Positions 11,001-19,743 of a stretch of 64,000 nucleotides of DNA are shown here, one piece after another. The position numbers were made by a program, and so were the translations under genes. This stretch comes from Diphasiastrum complanatum. Lineage: Eukaryota; Streptophyta; Lycopodiopsida; Lycopodiales; Lycopodiaceae. Numbering within the stretch: the stretch's first letter is position 1; every line of letters begins with the position of its first letter. The notes under the pieces are model-generated. The model had not been told where the DNA came from. It did no database searches and saw nothing but the letters and a program-made list of their open reading frames with translations. The stretch lies in the NCBI GenBank assembly GCA_029204225.1, contig CM055097.1:1907414-1971413 (forward strand), written 5' to 3'.

Positions 11001-11155
11001 TCATCATTTGCTGTATAGATAGACTTTATAGGTCCATCATAAGATAAGAGAGAAGAGAAAAACTCCCTTTTACTAGTCATGTGTGAACTAGCACCCGAGT
11101 CAATCCACCAAGGATCTTCTCCTTTGAAGCTTGTTGAAGAAAATATGGACATCAT
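8072..11155 (-). CDS. Copia Pol polyprotein (PR-IN-RT-RH), intact
   Basis: 1027 codons without interruption. Order: aspartic protease WWIDSGASSHM (catalytic D at residue 19); integrase zinc finger H152, H157, C186, C189; integrase core D216, D278, E314 with the D-35-E spacing; RT with VSNAFLNG around 623 and YVDD at 707-710; RNase H with STEAEYKAL around 910 and HARSKHIEI around 963. This is the Ty1/Copia order (integrase before RT). The ATG at 11155 is probably not the true start: upstream sequence is in the same frame as the gag zinc knuckle and is cut only by a TAA at 11171-11173, as expected for a single Gag-Pol ORF. The protein would process itself, copy RNA and integrate cDNA. Confidence 0.93.
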   Translation of the reverse strand: MMSIFSSTSFKGEDPWWIDSGASSHMTSKREFFSSLLSYDGPIKSIYTANDEACKIEGVGSIPLCLGSSKKINIEGVLYIPTITKNLLSVGQMVDNGFNVDFASNECFIKKKGKIVAKGTRLGKLYKLDAFVDTNVVMLAEKSKISTFTLWHKRLGHVNSGSMEAMIKEEYALGLPRSIGKEDKVCEACALSKAHKKVFPNSITKSSHPLELIHSDVHIASTKSNGGSSMFLTFIDDYSRYCWVFLLSFKSQVFDTFVKFKLFVEKHHNHRIKILRSDNGGEFISNEFKAFCEEEGIKKETSCPYTPQQNGVAERRNRTLCECSKALRLDACLPKSFWGESLVCANYLMNRVSCKAIEGKTPYEMLYGKKPNINHLKVFGCICYVHVPLETRTKEDPSSTRGIMLGYASSSKGYKVYLPSLNKFVVSRDVIFDEHHMHMLEEGSSAPTIKKKMAEEQDLGFEEELMEEQAPNPPITPRRSSRAKVEPSRLTYQGKGQQVEGISSTSYALSSFEKPSNVEDALNSKEWYKAMLDEYDALIENETWLLVERPQRNVIGCKWVFKLKLNANGSVNKHKTRLVAKGYAQERGIDYEETFAPMAKMVTIRLIIALASHFGWILCQMDVSNAFLNGFLEEDIYMEQPQGFIKHGMENKVCHLQRSIYGLKQASRSWNSRLHCYLISLSFVQSEYDPTLYIKFDDVGIVLLLIYVDDIIISGNSVDGIEKIKIDLSLEFKMVDLGCLHFILGIEVLRGSDFIFISQVNYAQSLLKKFKMEVCKSVDTPMEQDVKVPNEDDERSFMDITLFRQLIGSLMWITITRPDLSFSVCRLSQSMQKPLNIHWKKSKRILRYISGTLDFGILYRGDVINLHAFSDSDFEGDKRDRKSTSAYSTFIGEGLVSWLSKKQETISLSSTEAEYKALTTTTKEVLWIKRLLVELKIMDSEEAPIIYNDNISAQHLASNPIFHARSKHIEICHHFVREMVQAKEIALEHVPSNECVADLLTKPLQKTPFMKFRSSLGVISKAMIEPS

Positions 11156-11170
11156 GAGAGAGTCCTCATG

Positions 11171-12039
11171 TTAACTCTCCTCCTCCTCCTCTTTGCTCAT
11201 GTTGGCTTGGCTTTGATCTTGCTTCCTCTTGAAGCATTCCGAGGCATAATGCCCCATCTTGCTACAATAGTAGCACTTCACCTTTGATTTGTCCTTCTTG
11301 ACTTTGGTGGTTGATGGAGATGCCTTTGGGGGTCCTTCTTGATCCTCAAGCTTTGTAGACTTCTTGAATGTTGATCCTTTGACTTTGGACTTTCCTTTGC
11401 CTTTGGTGAAGAGAGCTTGGTCATCCCACCTTGGATGGAAAGCCTATCCATCCTCTCTTGCATTTGGCTCCTTCTTGATTCCTCGGCCATGAGTGTGCCT
11501 TGGAGTTCTTCAAGTATGGGTAGCTTACCCATAATTGCATATCCCTGAACCAAATTGTCAAATTCAAAGCTTAGTCCATTCAATATGAGTTGAACAAGCT
11601 CTTCATCCTTGATAGGGTCACCTATAAAGGCTAGCTCTTTGTTCAATTCCTTTACTCTTAGGACAAAAGTATGTGCACTCTCTCCTTTCTTTTGATAGCT
11701 TCTATAGATTTAATTCTTCAAAGCTAACATTCTAGTTTGGTTCTTGGATTCCTAGACCTTTTGCAAAGTCTCCCAGGCATCTTGAGCTGAAGTGCAATCT
11801 CCTACCTCTCTTAAGAGTTCATTTGCAACATTCATTTTTATGCAATGTAGTGCAACATTGCACCTCTTGATGTATTTGGCTTTTTCTTGAGGATGAATAG
11901 GTTCACCCTCCTTACCATTTACAATTTTCATCAGATCTTGCATGATCATGATAGATTCCATTCTAACTTTCCATATGGAATAGCTAGTTTTGTTGAGCCT
12001 TTCATTAGTATCCAAAAGATATGCATTTATAGATGCCAT
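11171..12039 (-). pseudogene. Copia gag of the nested element, broken
   Basis: Starts MASINAYLLDTNERLNKTSY at 12039. It reads the UBN2/Copia-type Gag through AWETLQKV (11752), where TAG interrupts, then a second stop (TAA) after LALKN near 11710. A further frame runs 11646-11278 (KELNKELAFIGDPIKDEEL). A one-base shift near 11430 is needed to reach the CCHC knuckle CYYCSKMGHYASEC near 11240. An in-frame TAA (11171-11173) finally separates it from Pol. Two stops, a shift and a terminal stop contrast with the intact Pol and near-identical LTRs. Confidence 0.85.
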
Positions 12040-12820
12040 CTAGTCTCCTAATCAAGGACTTGACACAAATGAAGGTTACTTCTATTGATTTGATTGAAGG
12101 TCTACCTCATCCCACTTCTTAGGGACCTGAAAAGATCAGTAATAGACTTCCTATAAAGATCTAAGAATGATCTCTAACAAAATCAAATCATAGAATACTA
12201 GAAACAATGCACTTGCTTGATTGAAGTAGACAATACTAGTAGAATTGCCCCTCTTTCTATAAAGAACATTAAAGCTTCCAAATGATCTGATCAAGAGTGA
12301 ATTTCAGCAACCTAATATACTTCCAAAATCACCTGTAAAAGATCTAAATGGAACTTAAGGAGGATGCAACACAATCTACTATCCATTCACAAGCAAAAAA
12401 TGATCAAAATTGATGAAAAATTGATCTAATTTGGTGCATAAGTCAAGCAATGGTTGGACTGAACCTAAATCACTTTAGGAAGTGTCTACTACACCTTAGA
12501 ACAGCCTTGAAGAGTCCCCAAAACTCTGATCTTCCCTCTCCTTGAATGCCAGAAAGCCTCCTCTATGAAATCACCTCCAAAACTTGCTTAGAAATCAATG
12601 CTCTATCTTGGTAATGTGAATTGAATTCAACTTTGCCTCTGGTTTTAGACACCTAAACACCTGCAAATGAAGTCACACAACACCAATCTCCAATGTATTT
12701 GACTCACTTTGAGTTCTAGAATCAATACTAGATGCTAAGATCCAATCTACACAAGATTTAGATCAAAAATTGTGATTAAATTGAATGAAAACTAAGGATT
12801 TAGCTCATTTCAGCCTTTAG
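12040..12820 (-). other. 5' leader of the nested Copia
   Basis: About 780 bp between primer-binding site and gag ATG without a credible frame; presumably untranslated leader with packaging signals. Confidence 0.7.
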
Positions 12821-12832
12821 GCTCTGATACCA
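12821..12832 (-). other. Primer-binding site of the nested Copia
   Basis: TGGTATCAGAGC on the minus strand, abutting the LTR end ...TTTTTACA with no spacer; initiator tRNA-Met type. Confidence 0.92.
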
Positions 12833-13514
12833 TGTAAAAATTACAGAAAATAAGGATCCTAAAACACTTGAAATGATGAGGGAAACAATAGATTATGATT
12901 TCATAAGATTAGCACAAGTTGAACCATCAAAATCCATCAAAAATCTATGCTTGAACCTCACTAAATGGCCCAAATCCTTGAAGAAGGCTTCACACGTGTG
13001 AAAGTACGGCCTCCCACAGTCTGAGTACTGTACACCAGACCTACATTCAATCCTATAATCATTAGTAATCACAAGTACTCAAACAATTATGAACATAGAG
13101 AGCAATTGCACCATTATGAGAGAAAAAACATGAAATTGCTTGATTGATTTTGGTGAGATATCATCACCTATATATACATGATCCATCACGGTTTTGGGCA
13201 GGTATGAGTAGCCCTAAACCTATCCCTAATGCTAATTTTGGTGGATCTTTCATCCCTACCAAGTTAGGGTTGGAATCTTGGAGATCCCTCAACAATGCAA
13301 AAATTACCAAAAATAGCTCCTATTTTTTCTCCCTTGTATCTAAGCATAATTTGGACTCATTCCAAAGGTTCTAACACTTAGGTCTACTTGAGAACATCCT
13401 TATGAATGGAATCCTATGCTATTTGGCACGTGTGACAAGCCACATCATGACCATCTAACTATTTACAAGTCATATGACCAAAACTAGTCAAGCTAGAATT
13501 GTGAATTTTTAACA
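12833..13514 (-). repeat. 5' LTR of the nested Copia
   Basis: 682 bp, near-identical to 7376-8057. Mismatches seen near its start, at the AGATTATGATT site, at ACTCAAAC and at GGGCAGG. Contains TTCACACGTGTGAA (12989-13002). Confidence 0.95.
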
Positions 13515-13519
13515 CCTTC
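13515..13519. repeat. Target-site duplication CCTTC
   Basis: Second copy of 7371-7375; the intact site CCTTCAATTAATG is preserved in the 5' LTR of the host element near 3487-3500. Confidence 0.9.
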
Positions 13520-13673
13520 AATTAATGATTGTTCTTGCTAGGATTTTGTGTCTAGAATTGATCTAGATTGATCTTAATCTGAAGTAGATTGATAGATCAA
13601 GTAATCTGACAACCAATCCCTCTTGAGGATCAGATTAGGATCCACTCTTGGTCCTTTTTGTACTTTTTGCACA
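13520..13673 (+). repeat. 3' LTR of the outer element, second part
   Basis: Continues the LTR interrupted at 7375 and matches the last 150 bp of 2831-3651, ending GCACA. Confidence 0.9.
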
Positions 13674-13689
13674 ACATTTTCATCTGACA

Positions 13690-16600
13690 TTCCAAATGAA
13701 AGCTTTTTTTTATAAAGCCACTCCTGAATCTGAACGTATTTTGGTAAACGATGTGGCATCGTCATCATTTACCCGTTCATCATCTGAAAATTCCCAAGTA
13801 AGTACTTTTCAAGAAATGACGTCTGTAACTCAGCTTGTGTCAAATCTTTCGACCTTGTCCTCCTCTTCAGATACATGCTCGGCACAACTAGAATATTGTT
13901 CTTTTGAACAAGTTTTCTTCATTGAGTGATGAGTCAAAAGCTTCAATTCACTCAGTTACTAATTCTAGTAAATCAACAGATCTACGTAAGTCTGTTGGTT
14001 CGCGACGTTCAAGCTTTTCTCATGTTCGTAGGAGACCTTCTCAAAGTGATGTTCGTCGTGTTAAATCTAAAAGGGCTATATTTGTTGAAAATTTAGAGCC
14101 TTTTGAGGGTCCAGAACATCTTGGGGTTGGAGCCAGAATTCCCAGTCATGAAATTCCAATACTTTCTCAACCTGTTCAAGCACCTACTAGTGTCACAGGT
14201 TCAATTTATAGATCAGACTCCAAACAAAAAGAAAAATACAAGAGAGATTTGAGATCCTCACCTGATTTAACGAATCGTAAAAAACAGTTGATTACAAAAT
14301 CTGAGATTTGAAAGGTATAGAATATTATTTGCTGCCCATCTTGTTGTTTGCAAAAGCTGAGTATCAAAGAAATTGAAGAATTAAGATTAAACTTCTTTTT
14401 ACGAAGTAAGGATGAGAGAAATTACTATTTGTGTGCAACAGTGAGGGCGGACAAAAATTCATTTTCGTATTTTTTTAATGCTTTGGAAGTTTGTCGCAAA
14501 GCTTACAAAGCAGTTCACACATCGGAAACTCACGGTTTCAACGAATGCATGCACGACTTTAGAAAGATCCAACATTACGGGGTTCCTTACATGGTCGAAC
14601 TGTTTCTCCAGATGCTTTAAATGCAACTGCTTGGCTAAAGCATTTCATAGATGTGCACGGAAAAAAAATTGCCTAATTTCTTATATATTCACTTGTCGGA
14701 TAATTTTACAAAATTAGAAATATTTTTGATGTAGAAAGAGTTTGCAAAAACAAAAAATGTTCCCTATTTGAGTTACTCATATTTTCTTACAATTTGGAAA
14801 AGATATTTTGGACTAGTAAAGATTCTCAAAAAATCACAAATGACAGTATGCTCCACTTGCGAGTTGTTAAAGTCTGCAAAACAACTTGCAAAGACCAATG
14901 ACAAGAAAGGTAAATATTAATTAAATTTGTCATTCATTTTAATACTTTCTGTTTTGAAAAAATTTATGTTGCAGTCTTTTTGAACACCATTATGTTGTAG
15001 TCTATTTTTACACCATTATGATATGATCTTTATTTTATTAAATAAGTGAATCATCGTATTTTTAGTGGATGCTACAAAAGCTCTTCAACTGCACAGAGAT
15101 CAACAAACAGTTGAAAGACAAAAGTTGGCCAAGCATCGAAAGAAATGTTTGGAATGTCCACAAAAATATCTGGGAGTTGTTATTGATGGCATGGATCAGA
15201 AAAAAACAATGTTGCCTCATTTTGTCAGAGAACGAGACAGATTTTATTCAGGTTCATCTCGTTGGTGCACTTGTGTTTAATGGCACTTTGGAGTCCAAGG
15301 TCTTTTTTAATTATCCCAATGTTTGAAATGATCCAAATTTGACGATCACCATTGTACATAAGATAATTTGCGAATTTGGTGAAAATCTTCCAGAAATACT
15401 TTATTTGCAGCTTGACAACACTGCTAGGAAAAATGAAAATCAAATTGTTTCGGCATACTTGTCTATGCTAGTGGAGAAATTTTTTTTCAAAAAAGTAAAA
15501 ATAGGATTTTTGTTGGTAGGACATACCCACGATTAAATTGATCAAATGTTTAGTTGCCTTTCTAAGAGGTTGAGACGCAAGAAAGTATTTTCATTACCAG
15601 TGCTTCAAAGCATTGTTGAGGAATCGTATGTGCCAAAGCCAAATGTGTCATTAATCAGACACACATATGATTTTCATAATTATGTTAAGGCCAACGAAAC
15701 AGAGTGATGCGTAGCTAATATCAATGATATTAGCTTTCAGCACCAGTTTAAAATCAAATGTAATGAATCAGACATTATATTATTATGGGGCAAACTATTT
15801 TCAAATTCAGTTTCGTGGCTACCTCTTGAAGGAGTTCGATTTTTGCTTAACATTCCATCGACTCAAATCAAGCTTCCTGTGTTGTCTCCCTTGAAGTCCT
15901 TGCTAGAAGAACAAAAGGTGCAAAGAGAACATCGTTAGATTGATCCATTTGCCTCATTAAATTTTTTGGAATCAAGTATTCAAGCAGCTTATTATTTTTT
16001 TGATGAGTTTGATCAGCATTGGTGGATGGACTTTTTCGAGGAACAAAAAATCAGTCTGCTCAATCTCGAACATACATCAACAACTGATGAATTTCATTGG
16101 CCTCATAAATTAGGAACATCAACTACGACTATCAAACCTTCAGATCTTCCTCGAGATAATGATTTCCTACAGCTTGTGCAAGGTGAGGAACGTGAAATTT
16201 ATGTGGGCTCAAGAAAGAATAGGCAAAGTGTAAAAGCTGCAAAAATGAAATGGCACAGTGATTTGAATGAAATCCAAATTGAAAGCCTTGTTGCACTTCT
16301 AGCTTCAGAAAACAATGAAGGACATCCATTTTGGATTGCCAAAGTACTTGGTTTTATTCAAAATAGCAGTCAAACGAAAGTACTACGTGTCCATTGGTTG
16401 CGCACCACTTCAACGTAAGCTTTTCTAGGAAGGTACAAACTCGAAATGTTGCAAGTAGATCCAAAGGGCAAGAGAAAGAGATTGCCAAAAAATCAACCAA
16501 GAGTCGACGATTTGAATCTACAAGATGTAGATATTTTGGCATTTAATTTTGAATTAACAATGACCAATCATCTACGAAAGTCAACAATATCTATATTGAA

Positions 16601-16835
16601 AGAATAACTTGGATTACGTGAAAAACCATCATCCTCCACTCGTCATCAACAGAGAAAAGCTGATTTACAAGGTTTTTTGTCAACATTAGACGTGGATTCT
16701 GAGGAAGACATGCCAGTTGACTCTGATGAAGAAGACGGGTCTTCTACTTCATCAACTGAAAACGAGAGTGTTGAGAATATGTCAAGTTCTGAATTGAGAG
16801 GCATCAGTGAAAATTCCTTAGAAAATGTACTTTAA
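13690..16835 (+). pseudogene. DUF7869-like transposase-related gene, decayed
   Basis: Readable in order: serine-rich N-terminus with SSFSHVRRRPSQSDVRRVK near 14010; a CCxQKLSIKEIEELRLNF segment near 14340; a CSTCELLKSAKQ cysteine motif near 14855; an intron with donor at 14910 and acceptor ending at 15065; IDGMDQKKTMLPHF near 15185; LYLQLDNTARKNENQ near 15400; LLVGHTHD.IDQMFSCLSKR near 15515. These acidic residues in order are, from memory, typical of DUF7869 proteins, which look like RNase H-fold transposases. A C-terminal GHPFWIAKVLGF...VHWLR module (about 16320-16400) resembles a chromo/SH3-like reader, followed by an acidic tail (DVDSEEDMPVDSDEEDG). Several stops and shifts (for example near 13925, 14310, 15330, 15533, 15705, 15938, 16418) make it a pseudogene. 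It starts 17 bp after the outer retroelement. Confidence 0.6.
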
Positions 16836-17100
16836 AAAAAAGAATGTGCAAATATAATTGAAGTTATTTTGTATTTCAATGGGATTTCGAGTTTCAAAAA
16901 TCATTTGTTCTCTTGAATTATTATTTCTTTTGTAATTATGATGGTTTTATGAAGTTTGCAACAAAAAACTTGTAGTTCTTTATTTAAAATATGCATTTTT
17001 TTGGCTTTTTTTAAAAACAAAATTTAGAGATTTATTAAAAAAATCCATGATTTTGGCCTAAAACTAGGACCATTAAAAAACACCCAAAAAGATTACTCTT
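16836..17100. other. AT-rich spacer without gene
   Basis: 3' flank of the DUF7869-like gene; long A and T runs and no feature I can support. Confidence 0.6.
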
Positions 17101-18649
17101 TTTCAGGTCAAAGTCCCAAAACAAATGTCATCGTGTTGATAGGCTTATCTCTCCAAATTATTCTACTTGGAAGGTGAGAATGGAGTCTCTCCTTGAGATG
17201 AATGATTTGATGGGCATTGTTGCAGGTGTGGAGGAAAGACCCATGGCACAACAAGATCAAGGGAGGTACTACAAGAGGGCAAAGAAATCTCTACAAGTGA
17301 TAAAGTGAATGTTACCAATGAACTTCTCAAGGAAGTTGGTAAGTGTACTTTATCAAGTGAGGCTTGGGAAGCTTTGAAGAAGCTTTATGAATCGAAGTCT
17401 ACATCAAGAGTACTTACTCCTAGGAGACACATCTTTCAATGTTTTCAAAAGAATGATGAAGGCGCTCATGCTTTTGTTTTGAGAGTTAAAACATTCAATG
17501 ATGAATTAGCATGTATTGATGAGAGCATTAAGGAGGTAAAACTTATTCAAGTTATACTTAATGGCTTGTTAGATGATCATGCTAATCTTGTTCAAAGTTT
17601 TGCTATTCAAAAGACTTTGCCAAGTATTGTGGATTTGCAAGAGATATTGGTGAATGAAGAGTATAGGCTTCAATAAAGAGGAGGTGTATCTACTACATCT
17701 CAACTTGATGGAGAGGAGGCTATGTCCATCAAAGGCAAATTCAAGGGAAAAGACAAAAGAAAGTGGTCTAAAGGGCAAGATCAAGGTGAGACTTCCTCTT
17801 TTACAAAAAGAAAGATAGATCAAAGGGCATTTTGCTAGTGATTGTTTCAAAAAGAAGAGTTATCAAGGTGATAAGCAAGGAAATCCAACTCTAGATGAGG
17901 ATGGTGTTGATGTTCAAAACACAAATGATGATGCTTTTGTGATGTCTTCATGTTTGGGTGTTGATGTTGGAGATATTGATCTCCGGGTGGATTGATAGTG
18001 GAGCAAGCTCACACATGACCTTTCACAAAGAGTATTTTACATCTTTGTTGTCATATGGAGATGACAAGAGGGTGACCTACATGGCCAATGACGGTGAGTG
18101 TGCAATCAAGGGATTGACACAATTCCTACTTCTCTCTCCACAAATAGAAATGTTCATTTGAAGGATGTTTTGTTCATACCTTCCATTACTAAGAACTTAG
18201 TATTAGCCAAATGCTAAAAAATCAAGGGTCTTAAGGTTGAGTTTGATGGTGATACATGCTTGATCAAGAAAAAAGATATTGTGGTTGCAAGAAGCAAAAG
18301 GAAAGGTAAGTTATTCAATCTTGATGCTTGTGTTAATGCTAACCAAGTTGGATGTGTTTCAAAAGAGCAAATATCAATGCAAGAGGTTTGGCACAAAATG
18401 ATGGGGCATCTCAACTTCAAGTCATTGGAGGTAATGGCAAGAAAGCAAGTTGTGATTGGTCTTCCAAGTTCCTTAACTAGCATCAATCATGTTTGTGAGA
18501 TCTTGGTCACTTGCATTACATTTTGGGAATAGAAGTCATTAGATCTTCTCAATCTACTTTCATTTGTCAAGAGAAGTATGCTAATTCTATTCTATAAAGA
18601 TTTCATATGGTAGATGCAAAAGCTTGCGATACACCAATGGAGTCTCATG
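17101..18649 (+). mobile_element. Internally deleted Copia fragment (family C)
   Basis: Gag sequence (STWKVRMESLLEMNDLM near 17160) is broken near 17305 and resumes as NVTNELLKEVGKCTLSSEAW, open to a TAA at 17674. A degraded knuckle region follows, then protease WIDSGASSHMTFHKEY near 17985 and the integrase zinc-finger region (EVWHKMMGHLNFKSLEVM) to about 18490. Sequence then jumps within a few bases to the end of RT (LGHLHYILGIEVIRSSQS, 18505 on, containing a stop at 18595). The integrase core and most of RT are missing. It ends where the next LTR starts at 18650. Sister copies are at 22481-25131 and 32741-33090. Confidence 0.8.
17305..17676 (+). pseudogene. Copia gag fragment (family C)
   Basis: 123 codons of the conserved Copia Gag core: NVTNELLKEVGKCT, then SRVLTPRRHIFQCFQKND, then FNDELACIDESI and IQVILNGLLDD. 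The ATG is internal to the ancestral frame; the N-terminus lies in other frames upstream (from about 17130). It is cut by TAA before the basic and zinc-knuckle region. It would form the capsid of the element if intact. Confidence 0.75.
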
Positions 18650-19743
18650 TGTTGGAGAGAGAGAGGGGGAGAATAAATGACGAACACGAATGAGAAACGA
18701 ACTCGAACATAAAATGTTTGTGCGCAGCGGAGTGAACTATACGACTCTCTCCGTAAGCATGACTACGCCTATCAGAATGACAGAACTTTAGTGATTAAAA
18801 TCACAGTCATTCTAGATTACGTAGCCAAACATTAATAGATGAAGCACTAGAAGAATAATTTGTCACAAATAGAAAGACAAATTATATGTCGCGAATGATT
18901 CACGAAGATCTAGACTGTGCTCGACTGATAATTAGTCGCGAATGATTCGCGAAAGACAAGACTAAATGTTAATCGTCTATTACCAATAAGAACAACTAGA
19001 AAGATCAGACAGAATGAAAGATAAGCATAACAATATTAACATAGATTTGAACGCAAAATAAAGAATTGTATCAGATTAAGTATATCATGGATACATGTCA
19101 ATAATACGGTAGAGCACAATATAGAAGCAGAGAAAATTGTGTGCCCTACAAAGCTTATTTCAATCTGTAAAAAAAAGAAGAAGGAATTAAACCTTAATTC
19201 TGACAAAATGAAGAATCAATGCTCAGGGCATCTACTTCATTTGTGTCGTCTTCTACTCTCTTCATCATCTATTACACAAATGGTGTCCAGTATATATATG
19301 TTACATAATATTACAGGTGTGCAGATGTGAAAGTACAGAATGGATGTGTTTTCTGTAGGAGATCATGGGTGGCTACAATCGTTGTCCAATCCGTTAGCGC
19401 AACTGCATGGGGTGAGTGTGAAAAGGTGAGACGTCAGCCAGTGCTGAAGTGAACATTGGTGATGATGCAAAAAGTGCATCACTCTTATGAATGCCCTTAG
19501 GATAAGATTTACAGGGTGCCTTAGCTTTTAGGACACTTTTGGCATTCTGTAAGATAGTGTCTCCTTTTCGCCTGTCACCTTAATCTATGTAGAAACACAG
19601 TGTCACGATTCTTTCGTCTTTTCTTCGTCTGTGCGAATTTGCATGTAAATATGCAGACTGCGTGACAACGTTAGTAAATATGCAACATGAATGGAGGTAG
19701 ATTAAAATGAGATTTAGGAGAGCTAGAGGGAATAAATCCAACA
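18650..19743 (-). repeat. Copia LTR (family D), 1094 bp
   Basis: Bounded by TGTTGG and CCAACA, a 6-bp inverted terminal repeat. On the minus strand it follows polypurine AAGGGGG (19744-19752). Contains repeated TCGCGAATGATTCGCGAA-like palindromic words near 18890-18950. It abuts the family C fragment at 18650, so family D inserted there. No second copy of this LTR is in the window. Confidence 0.75.

Larger units (their letters stand above)
7376..13514 (-). mobile_element. Complete nested Ty1/Copia retrotransposon, 6139 bp
   Basis: Both 682-bp LTRs, primer-binding site, gag region, pol and polypurine tract are present in the usual order on the minus strand. LTRs are TG...CA, and target duplication CCTTC flanks the element exactly (7371-7375 and 13515-13519). 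I count about six mismatches between the LTRs (about 99 % identity), a recent insertion. Pol is open; gag has stops, so the copy is probably not autonomous as it stands. Confidence 0.95.
2831..13673 (+). mobile_element. Non-autonomous LTR retrotransposon, split by a nested Copia element
   Basis: An 821-bp 5' LTR (2831-3651) is followed at once by primer-binding site TGGTATCAGAGC. The internal region is only about 3 kb and ends in polypurine GAGGAGGAG. The 3' LTR starts at 6698, breaks at 7375 and resumes at 13520 after a younger Copia insertion. Rejoined, the 3' LTR is 832 bp, the excess being an 11-bp insertion near 7184. By eye the LTRs differ at about 30 or more sites (roughly 96 % identity), so this element is older than its guest. 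Flanks ACATC and ACATT may be a one-mismatch target duplication. No integrase, RT or RNase H is present, so movement would need enzymes from another element. Confidence 0.85.

Noticed and set aside
18890-18950. TCGCGAATGATTCGCGA words as a regulatory dyad array
   Set aside because: Only two or three copies inside one LTR; insufficient to separate from chance without sister LTRs.
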